NCBI GenBank assembly: GCA_011041895.1
Contig: DRAE01000031.1
Span: 1-7,871, forward strand
Reading direction: 5' to 3'
From: Candidatus Bathyarchaeota archaeon
GTDB lineage: Archaea > Thermoproteota > DRAE01
Length of the DNA stretch: 7,871 bases
A model generated the notes under the pieces. It worked only from the letters and a program-made list of their open reading frames with translations. It searched no databases and was not told the DNA's origin. Below are positions 1 through 5,411 of this stretch, piece by piece. The position numbers and the translations under genes were made by a program. Numbering within the stretch: position 1 is the first letter of the stretch; every line of letters begins with the position of its first letter.

Positions 1-938
1 ATGTTGAGAATTTGCTTAAGCTTCTTGAAATAACCTCTATTTCATTGCGAAATCTGGCAGTCAAATCCATAACTTTAAATGCTAACTTAGGGATTTCATT
101 CAACGTCATAATCAACATCTTCCTATCGTTAAAGAGCAATCTAACAACATTCATAGTTTTTAAGTCAAGATATGAGAGCGTAGAGTACTTTCTATCTGAA
201 CAGATATTGCATTTACTATCAAACAAGGTAGGTTTTGATAATGTCATGTTCGTAAGACCTCGTGTAGAACATGAAGTTTTTTCAGGATCTGTGGCGTGCA
301 TAGATCCTAACTTGTTCGATGCAATAGCCTCATGTGTTTTCATAGACATGTACAATGTTTTCAAGAAAGTTCAAGATGAGGATAAGATGTTCGAAGAAAT
401 ACATGAGATACTTAAAAAATTAGAGAGGGTTTTTAATGAAAAAGAAAAGTTTCTTAAAAGAGTTATTCCACGTGAAAACTCCCATCCAAAATTCCTCCAC
501 ATGATAATACCTGTTTCAATAAGAGTTTTAGTTAAACACGTTTCAGGTTCTCCACATATAGAGTATGATCACAGGTCATTTTATTCTGCTAGGAGAATAG
601 TTGAGAATTTGGAATCTACGATAAAGGACGTATTTGGGAAAGACTCCAACGTCCAGCTTGCTCAATTCAATGACCCTGAAATGTTTGAGAGGATGATGAA
701 GGGAAGAAAGCTTTCAACATTAGACGTTGCCCCATATTATGGTCCAGTAGACATTTCCGCTCACTATCCTATAAGAAGAATTTTATCGTTAAACTCATTT
801 TACAAGGGAGGCTCAATACTAAAGTTATGTCTGAAAAGAGTCAAGTTTATACCAAGAGTATTGAATAGAATACTGCCAAAAAGTTTCTCCCTAGTATCTT
901 TAACCCGTAATTCGGTCTTCCCTTCCAAAGATCATTGA
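1..938 (+). CDS. Unrecognised protein, 5'-truncated by the window edge
   Basis: The reading frame is open from base 3 to a TGA at 936-938. A TTG at 12-14 could serve as a start, giving 308 aa, but no convincing ribosome binding site precedes it and the frame stays open to the edge, so the gene probably begins outside the window. I do not recognise a family. Visible features, numbered from the TTG, are a hydrophobic stretch at about residues 27-50, a highly charged helical stretch at about 121-150 (rich in E, K and D), a central HPKFLHMIIP segment near 158-167, an APYYGPVDISAHYP segment at 240-253, and a basic tail (LKLCLKRVKFIPRVLNRILPK, about 270-290). There are no paired cysteines, P-loop or other obvious catalytic motif. 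Codon and residue composition in the middle resemble real coding sequence. The last 39 bases overlap the 3' end of the oppositely oriented pyrB. A soluble protein of unknown role is as much as can be said. Confidence 0.6.
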   Translation, partial: VENLLKLLEITSISLRNLAVKSITLNANLGISFNVIINIFLSLKSNLTTFIVFKSRYESVEYFLSEQILHLLSNKVGFDNVMFVRPRVEHEVFSGSVACIDPNLFDAIASCVFIDMYNVFKKVQDEDKMFEEIHEILKKLERVFNEKEKFLKRVIPRENSHPKFLHMIIPVSIRVLVKHVSGSPHIEYDHRSFYSARRIVENLESTIKDVFGKDSNVQLAQFNDPEMFERMMKGRKLSTLDVAPYYGPVDISAHYPIRRILSLNSFYKGGSILKLCLKRVKFIPRVLNRILPKSFSLVSLTRNSVFPSKDH

Positions 939-1844
939 TAAGATGGCCATCCTAACATATAGGCCATATCTTACTTGCTTGAAATATACTGCATGACTTG
1001 TATTGTCAACTTCATGTGAAATCTCACCTACTCTTGGAAGTGGATGCATCACTATCAAGTTCTCCTTTGCATTACTTAGGGTTTTCATGTTAATCTTATA
1101 GCTATCCTTAACCTTCAAGTACTCTTCAGGGTGGACAAATCTCTCCCTCTGTATCCTTGTGACATAGAGCACATCGAGCTCGCTTATGCAATCAGCTAAG
1201 TTGTCAAATTCCTTGAAATGCACCCCCTTCTCATGAAGGTGGCCTTTAATAGACTCTCCAAGCTTAAGCAGTGGAGGCGATATTAGATACACGGTTACAT
1301 CAAAGTTTGTAAGTGCATACAGTAGAGAGTGAACTGTTCTGCTGTACCTGAGATCTCCTATAAGGCCTATGGTTAATTCGTCTATTGTACCCTTTTCCCT
1401 AAGTATAGTGTAGAGATCCAGAAGCGCTTGTGTAGGATGCTCCTCAGCACCTGACCCAGCGTTTATTACAGGGATATTTGCAACTTGTGCTGCATATTTT
1501 GCGGATCCATCTAGTGGATGCCTTATAACTATTGCGTCGGCATACTGCTCTACTACTCTTATAGTGTCAGCCAAGTTTTCCCCTTTCATTATAGAGGTTG
1601 CCTCTTCTCCTGAAAAACCTATCGTTTCCCCTCCAAGCCTCTTCACAGCTGTGGAAAAGCTTAGCCGGGTCCTTGTGCTTGGTTCAAAGAACAGCAGTGC
1701 AATTATCCTATCAGGGAGAACATGTGTTAGCCCTTGAGCATTTCTACCCTCTATTCTCTTGGTGATTTCAAATATATACTCGTAGTCTTCTCTAGTCAAG
1801 TCCTTTGTAGATATCAAATCCTTTCCTGTGAGAGTCATTTTCAT
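900..1844 (-). CDS. pyrB: Aspartate carbamoyltransferase catalytic chain (PyrB)
   Basis: It transfers the carbamoyl group of carbamoyl phosphate to L-aspartate, giving N-carbamoyl-L-aspartate, the first committed step of pyrimidine synthesis in the cytoplasm. The 314 aa match the usual family length of about 300-310. Seen motifs are the carbamoyl-phosphate loop FFEPSTRTRLSF (STRT at 56-59), the mobile loop with S84 and K87 (SIMKGEN), R108, HPTQ at 136-139, GDLRYSRTVHSL with R169, TRIQRER with R230 and Q232, HPLPR at 267-271, and a C-terminal YFKQVRYGLYVRMA segment. All positions expected for substrate binding are present. A serine follows LSF where Glu is common (LSFSTA), a minor variation. 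A second ATG six bases downstream (1838) would give 312 aa; known archaeal PyrB proteins have a similar distance from the initiator Met to the GxDxIS motif, so that start is a real alternative. The gene runs opposite to pyrI, only 33 bases away, and overlaps the unknown gene at its 3' end. Confidence 0.97.
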   Translation of the reverse strand: MKMTLTGKDLISTKDLTREDYEYIFEITKRIEGRNAQGLTHVLPDRIIALLFFEPSTRTRLSFSTAVKRLGGETIGFSGEEATSIMKGENLADTIRVVEQYADAIVIRHPLDGSAKYAAQVANIPVINAGSGAEEHPTQALLDLYTILREKGTIDELTIGLIGDLRYSRTVHSLLYALTNFDVTVYLISPPLLKLGESIKGHLHEKGVHFKEFDNLADCISELDVLYVTRIQRERFVHPEEYLKVKDSYKINMKTLSNAKENLIVMHPLPRVGEISHEVDNTSHAVYFKQVRYGLYVRMAILSMIFGREDRITG

Positions 1845-1877
1845 TATTATTATTACCTAGTCGTATATTTCACTAAA
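1845..1877. promoter_or_regulatory. Compact divergent promoter between pyrB and pyrI
   Basis: This 33-base AT-rich gap must hold the start signals of both genes unless they lie inside the neighbouring coding regions. Read on the minus strand, GTGAAATATAC (about 1873-1863) resembles an archaeal BRE plus TATA box. Its centre is about 22 bases from the pyrB ATG at 1844 and about 28 from the ATG at 1838, which fits a leaderless or nearly leaderless pyrB transcript. Also on the minus strand, TAGGT (about 1859-1855) is a weak ribosome binding site, 10 bases before the ATG at 1844. On the plus strand the TTATTATTATTA stretch (about 1844-1855) lies about 28 bases before the pyrI ATG and could be its weak TATA element. 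No ribosome binding site precedes pyrI, again pointing to leaderless translation. The assignments are inferred from spacing only. Confidence 0.5.
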
Positions 1878-2354
1878 ATGGAGCAGAAGCTTAAAATAGA
1901 CAAAATACGGGATGGCACTGTGATCGATCACATACCAGCTGGAAGAGCATTAATTGTTCTCAAGATTCTCGGTATATCCGGTAGAGAAAGCAATGTTATA
2001 ACGGTTGCAATGAACGTTAAAAGTAAGAAGTTTGGGAAAAAGGATATAATTAAAATCGAGAATAGAGAATTAACCATGGAAGAAGTTAACAAGATAGCGC
2101 TTATAGCTCCGTCTGCAACCATAAACATTATTCGAGACTTTAATGTTATCGAAAAAAGAAAGGTGAAAGTTCCCGAAACCATATATAACCTGATAAAATG
2201 CCCAAATCCAAGATGCATAAGCAATAAGGAAAATGAGCCTATAACACCTATTTTCCACTTGAAATCGGAGTCTCCACTAACGCTTGTGTGCAATTATTGT
2301 GGTGAAATAATACCGTCTGATTGGGTTGTTAAAAGTTTGACAAGGGGACTATAG
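1878..2354 (+). CDS. pyrI: Aspartate carbamoyltransferase regulatory chain (PyrI)
   Basis: This is the non-catalytic subunit that joins PyrB trimers into the allosteric holoenzyme; in characterised members it binds ATP (activator) and CTP (inhibitor). The 158 aa match the family length of about 150-155. The N-terminal nucleotide-binding domain shows the signature IRDGTVIDHIPAG (residues 10-22, with D17 and H18), the KKDIIKIEN segment with K59, and K93, which aligns with the allosteric lysine K94 of the E. coli protein. The C-terminal zinc domain has all four cysteines, C108 and C113 (CPNPRC) and C138 and C141 (CNYC). The ATG at 1878 was chosen because the family signature begins about ten residues later. 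The open frame extends upstream to 1734, but only by overlapping pyrB antisense. The gene is divergent from pyrB and its stop lies one base before the ATP synthase subunit H start, so it appears to be the first gene of the ATPase operon. Confidence 0.97.
   Translation: MEQKLKIDKIRDGTVIDHIPAGRALIVLKILGISGRESNVITVAMNVKSKKFGKKDIIKIENRELTMEEVNKIALIAPSATINIIRDFNVIEKRKVKVPETIYNLIKCPNPRCISNKENEPITPIFHLKSESPLTLVCNYCGEIIPSDWVVKSLTRGL
2344..2348 (+). promoter_or_regulatory. Ribosome binding site for subunit H
   Basis: GGGGA lies inside the last codons of pyrI, seven bases before the ATG at 2356. It resembles the 5' part of the archaeal AGGAGGTGA consensus and supports translation of the subunit H gene from the pyrI transcript. 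Confidence 0.5.
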
Positions 2355-2355
2355 A

Positions 2356-2694
2356 ATGTCCGAGGAGAAAATCCTTGAAGTATTAGAGGAAGCTTCACGG
2401 GAAGCTGAGAAAATAATTGCAGATGCATATAGAAAAGCAAAGATCATTGAGAAAGAAGCTGAGAGAAAGGCCTCTGAAATCATTGAAAGCGGTAAGAAGG
2501 CTGTCGAGAAGGAGCTTAAGGAACTTGAGAAAAAAGAATTAAGGAAAATTGAGAGAGAAATTAGGAAAATAATGAACGAGACCGAGAAGACCATCAAGAA
2601 GCTACATGAAATTGCCCTCAAGAAAAGAGAAGCTGTGATAAATCAAGTTACTGAGACGCTTAAAGAAATGGTTATAGGTGATGCTGGTGAGTGA
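2356..2694 (+). CDS. ahaH: A-type ATP synthase subunit H (peripheral stalk)
   Basis: This 112-residue protein is almost wholly alpha-helical and charged, as expected for subunit H (G in some nomenclatures), which pairs with the long N-terminal helix of subunit E to form the peripheral stalk holding the A3B3 head to the membrane subunit. Residues 16-103 can be laid out as eight consecutive 11-residue repeats, typical of the right-handed coiled coil of this stalk, for example KAKIIEKEAER (27-37) followed by KASEIIESGKK (38-48). There is no membrane segment or cysteine. Identification rests on the repeat pattern, the length and the position directly before subunit E, since the sequence itself is low in specific motifs. 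It starts one base after the pyrI stop and overlaps subunit E. Confidence 0.85.
   Translation: MSEEKILEVLEEASREAEKIIADAYRKAKIIEKEAERKASEIIESGKKAVEKELKELEKKELRKIEREIRKIMNETEKTIKKLHEIALKKREAVINQVTETLKEMVIGDAGE
2676..2682 (+). promoter_or_regulatory. Ribosome binding site deciding the subunit E start
   Basis: AGGTGAT lies inside the 3' end of the subunit H gene and matches the archaeal anti-Shine-Dalgarno complement. Its core GGTGA ends five bases before a GTG at 2687. The upstream candidate starts, GTG 2678 and ATG 2681, overlap this site and so cannot use it. This favours 2687 as the subunit E start. Confidence 0.65.
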
Positions 2695-3307
2695 AGAGGT
2701 AAAGGTTAGAGAGGCTATACTCGCCAAAGGAAGATCGAGGGCAAATGCAATAGTAAAGGATGCAGAGAAACGTGCTGAAGCAATAATTGCAAAAGCTCGC
2801 AAACAGGTTGAAGATTATCGAAGAATGGAGATAGAGAAGTTAATGAAGAAGATAGAGGCAGAGAGAATCCGAAGAATAAGCTCGGCAAGATTCGAATCGC
2901 GAATAAAAGTGCTTGAAGAAAAGAACAAGATCATAGATTCCATTTTCAAAGATGCTGTTTCTCACATAGTTTCAAATATAAGATCCTTAGAATGGTATCC
3001 AACCTTCCTAAGGAAAATAGCTTCAGCATCCATAACTACACTAGGATTAAAGGAAGTAGTTGTATATGCCTCGAAAGAGGATCTAAAGCTTCTAATGGAA
3101 ATGAAAGACGATGTAATCGAGGATGTAAAGAGAAATCTAGGGTTTACTCCCTTCATCACATTTAAGGAAGCTAATGGGTTAAACATAGGTGTTAAAGTAT
3201 CATCCATCGATGGAAGCATAGCTGTGGACAACTCTCTCGAAACAATGTTGGAAAAGTTGAGACCAAAGTTCATCATGCTAATAGCAAAAACCCTATTTGG
3301 TGAATGA
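2687..3307 (+). CDS. atpE: A-type ATP synthase subunit E (peripheral stalk)
   Basis: Subunit E forms the peripheral stalk with H and anchors it to the top of the A3B3 catalytic head. From the GTG at 2687 the protein is 206 aa, close to the family's usual 185-205. Residues 1 to about 95 form a long charged helix with alanine-rich 11-residue repeats (NAIVKDAEKRAEAIIAKAR, 20-38). Residues from about 100 on form the globular alpha/beta domain, ending in the family's characteristic glycine-containing strand (NGLNIGVKV, 163-171), the turn SIDGSIAVDNSLE (173-185) and the C-terminal LFGE. The usual Arg in the conserved TLEaRLE segment is Met here (SLETMLE). Alternative starts at GTG 2678 and ATG 2681 add two or three residues; 2687 was chosen for its ribosome binding site. 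The gene overlaps H at its start and, with the TTG start chosen for subunit F, ends two bases before it. Subunit C, often the next gene in archaea, is absent. Confidence 0.95.
   Translation: MSEEVKVREAILAKGRSRANAIVKDAEKRAEAIIAKARKQVEDYRRMEIEKLMKKIEAERIRRISSARFESRIKVLEEKNKIIDSIFKDAVSHIVSNIRSLEWYPTFLRKIASASITTLGLKEVVVYASKEDLKLLMEMKDDVIEDVKRNLGFTPFITFKEANGLNIGVKVSSIDGSIAVDNSLETMLEKLRPKFIMLIAKTLFGE
3299..3303 (+). promoter_or_regulatory. Ribosome binding site deciding the subunit F start
   Basis: GGTGA is formed by the last two codons of subunit E. It touches the ATG at 3304, which would leave no spacer, but lies six bases before an in-frame TTG at 3310. The latter spacing matches the neighbouring junctions. 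Confidence 0.55.
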
Positions 3308-3309
3308 CC

Positions 3310-3624
3310 TTGAGTAGAATAGCTTTCATAGGTCCACAGGAATATGAGATATTTAAGCTTGTGGGAGTGGAGAAAGTTTACACTCTTCCATTAAATCCTG
3401 AAAACATAAAAAATATTCTATCTGAGTTGCTCTTAGAGAAAGATATCTCAATAATAGCCATCAGTCAAAGATACGCTGATGCTGTAAGGGATGAAATTGA
3501 CAAAATTAAGTCTAGGGGGGAAGTCTACCCCATAATTGTTGAGATAAGTGATCTCTCTCTAAAGGCTAAGCCAATGGAGCTATTAGATCTACTGAGAAAG
3601 GTGTTAGGTGTAAGGATGGGGTGA
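3310..3624 (+). CDS. atpF: A-type ATP synthase subunit F (central stalk)
   Basis: Subunit F binds subunit D in the central rotor stalk and is thought to modulate catalysis. From TTG 3310 the protein has 104 aa, normal for the family (about 100). It begins with the typical Rossmann-like strand RIAFIG (3-8), followed by FKLVGV, matching the family pattern of a first strand then a helix ending in G-V. The middle segment DISIIAISQRYAD and the later strand YPIIVEISD also fit. The alternative start, ATG 3304, overlaps the subunit E stop as ATGA and would add two residues (MTLSRIAF versus MSRIAF); it could be used by translational coupling. I preferred TTG because of the ribosome binding site spacing and because homologues have few residues before the first strand. 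The gene overlaps the ribosome binding site of subunit A at its 3' end. Confidence 0.93.
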   Translation: MSRIAFIGPQEYEIFKLVGVEKVYTLPLNPENIKNILSELLLEKDISIIAISQRYADAVRDEIDKIKSRGEVYPIIVEISDLSLKAKPMELLDLLRKVLGVRMG

Positions 3625-3625
3625 T
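3619..3625 (+). promoter_or_regulatory. Ribosome binding site deciding the subunit A start
   Basis: GGGTGAT contains the TGA stop of subunit F. Its GGTGA core ends five bases before ATG 3630, while the longer-frame start GTG 3621 lies inside the site. This favours ATG 3630. Confidence 0.7.
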
Positions 3626-3629
3626 CTCG

Positions 3630-5411
3630 ATGGAGAGAATAGGTAAAATAACTGAGATTAGTGGTCCTGTTGTAAAGGCTGTTGGTTTACATGGAGCAAA
3701 GATGTATGAAGCCGTTAGAGTGGGAGAAGAGGAACTTATAGGTGAAATAATACTGGTGCGAGGAAACGAGGTTACGATTCAAGTATATGAGAGGACCGAG
3801 GGTCTTCGACCAGGTGAAAAGGTTATTGGAACTGGTGAAATGCTTTCAGCAACGCTTGGCCCCGGTCTCATTGGAATGATATACGATGGTATTCAAAGAC
3901 CTCTTCCAGAAATTGCCAAGGCTGTAGGCGACTTCATTAGTAGGGGGGTCGAGGCTACCCCGCTTCCAATGGATAAAAAATGGAAAATGAAGAAGCTTGT
4001 CAAGGTTGGAGACAGAGTTGAGGAAGGGGATATAATAGCAGTTACTCAAGAGACTAAGACGATAGAACATAGGATAATGGTTCCACCTGGGATAAGGGGT
4101 AAGATCGTTGAGGTCAATGAAGAGGATAAACTTACCGTAAAAGATACAATAGTAAAAATCAAGACTCCTGAGGGTAAAGTAGTTGAAATATGTGCTGTGC
4201 ATAAGTGGCCTGTTAGGAGGCCAAGGAGATTCAAAAGAAGACTTCCTCCAACAACCCCTCTAATAACTGGGCAGAGAATAATCGATGTGTTCTTCTTTAT
4301 TGCTAAAGGAGGAGTGGCTGCCATCCCAGGAGGGTTCGGCACTGGTAAGACTGTGATGCAACATCAGTTAGCACAGTGGGCTGACGCTGACATAATTGTC
4401 TATATCGGATGTGGAGAACGAGGCAATGAGATGACCGAGGTTCTTGAGCGATTCCCAGAGTTAAAGGACCCGAGGACAGGAAGGCCGTTAATGGAGAGAA
4501 CAATTCTCATAGCAAATACATCGAACATGCCTGTTGCTGCACGTGAAGCCAGCATTTACACTGGAATCACCATAGCAGAATACTACAGAGACATGGGCTA
4601 CGATGTAGCTTTAATGGCTGATTCAACAAGCAGATGGGCTGAGGCATTGAGAGAAATAAGCTCACGTCTAGAGGAGATGCCTGGAGAAGAGGGCTACCCA
4701 GCCTATTTAGCCGCTAAGATAGCTGAATTCTATGAACGTGCCGGTGTTGTTGAAACCCTGGGATCAAAGCCTAGGGTAGGTTCAATATCGGTCGTTGGAG
4801 CAGTATCGCCACAGGGAGGAGATTTCTCTGAGCCAGTTACGCAGAATACTCTAAGAGTTGTAAAGGTTTTCTGGGCACTCGACACAGAGCTCGCTTATAG
4901 AAGACATTTCCCAGCTATAAACTGGATGAGAAGCTATACGCTCTACACTGAAGCCTTGAAAAAATACTTTGAGGAAAAAGTCGACAGAAACTTCTTAGAA
5001 TATAGAAAGAAAGCTCTCTCACTACTTGCCAAGGAAGCTGAACTTCTCGAAATAGTTAGAGTAGTTGGCCCAGATGCGCTTTCTCCAAGAGAGAAGGAGA
5101 TCCTAGAGATAGCCAGAATGATCAGAGAGGACTTTCTAATGCAGAGTGCGTTTCATGAAATCGATACATACTGCCCAATCAAGAAGAGCGTGCTAATGCT
5201 CAAAACGATTCTGCATTTCCATAAGCATGCCATGGAGGCCGTAAAGAAAGGTATAGGAGTCGACAAGATCTTCTCGCTTCCAGTCACCGTTAAAATCAGT
5301 AGAATGAAGGAGCTTCCATATGACGTATATGAGAAGGAAATAGCGCTTATAAACGAGGAGATAGACAAAGAATTTTCTGAGATGGGTGTTCCAACATGTA
5401 TAGGGGAGTAA
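3630..5411 (+). CDS. atpA: A-type ATP synthase catalytic subunit A
   Basis: Subunit A carries the three catalytic sites of the A3B3 head and makes or hydrolyses ATP in the cytoplasm. From ATG 3630 it has 593 aa, typical of the family. In order: an N-terminal beta-barrel (GKITEISGPVV), the 'non-homologous' insert ending in WPVRRPRRFKRRLPP, then the nucleotide-binding domain with P-loop GGFGTGKT (234-241), IGCGERGNE with catalytic E263, the segment NTSNMPVAAREASIYTGITI, Walker B MADSTSRWAEALREIS (from 329), EEMPGEEGYPAYL, and the C-terminal helical domain. K240, T241 and E263 fall at the numbers I recall for Pyrococcus subunit A, supporting this start; GTG 3621 would add three residues. Unusual residues are G235 where Pro is usual (GPFGSGKT), T238 for Ser, and F223 in FFFIAKGG where FFP is usual. 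The frame is intact. It overlaps subunit B by 16 bases. Confidence 0.98.
   Translation: MERIGKITEISGPVVKAVGLHGAKMYEAVRVGEEELIGEIILVRGNEVTIQVYERTEGLRPGEKVIGTGEMLSATLGPGLIGMIYDGIQRPLPEIAKAVGDFISRGVEATPLPMDKKWKMKKLVKVGDRVEEGDIIAVTQETKTIEHRIMVPPGIRGKIVEVNEEDKLTVKDTIVKIKTPEGKVVEICAVHKWPVRRPRRFKRRLPPTTPLITGQRIIDVFFFIAKGGVAAIPGGFGTGKTVMQHQLAQWADADIIVYIGCGERGNEMTEVLERFPELKDPRTGRPLMERTILIANTSNMPVAAREASIYTGITIAEYYRDMGYDVALMADSTSRWAEALREISSRLEEMPGEEGYPAYLAAKIAEFYERAGVVETLGSKPRVGSISVVGAVSPQGGDFSEPVTQNTLRVVKVFWALDTELAYRRHFPAINWMRSYTLYTEALKKYFEEKVDRNFLEYRKKALSLLAKEAELLEIVRVVGPDALSPREKEILEIARMIREDFLMQSAFHEIDTYCPIKKSVLMLKTILHFHKHAMEAVKKGIGVDKIFSLPVTVKISRMKELPYDVYEKEIALINEEIDKEFSEMGVPTCIGE
5384..5388 (+). promoter_or_regulatory. 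Ribosome binding site for subunit B
   Basis: GGGTG, inside the end of subunit A, lies seven bases before ATG 5396. The internal ATG at 5432, which begins at the conserved MYKTI segment, has no such site close upstream, so 5396 is preferred. Confidence 0.45.

Noticed and set aside
1734..1877. Upstream extension of the pyrI frame to an ATG at 1734
   Set aside because: It would run antisense through the pyrB start and add about 48 residues before the conserved PyrI N-terminus, which homologues lack.
1928..2802. Several minus-strand open frames opposite pyrI, subunit H and subunit E
   Set aside because: They are rich in Ser, Phe and Leu, as expected from the complement of purine-rich coding sequence, and carry no recognisable motif or start signal.
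3304..3307. ATGA overlap as the true subunit F start
   Set aside because: It remains possible through coupled re-initiation, but the GGTGA directly touching the ATG leaves no spacer and TTG 3310 fits better.
3511..3964. Two similar patterns, TAGGGGGG followed by CTACCCC, in subunit F (about 3513-3531) and subunit A (about 3941-3961)
   Set aside because: The possible GGGG/CCCC stems are only about 4 bases and both sites encode an ordinary Ser-Arg-Gly turn in frame; coincidence is likelier than a regulatory hairpin.
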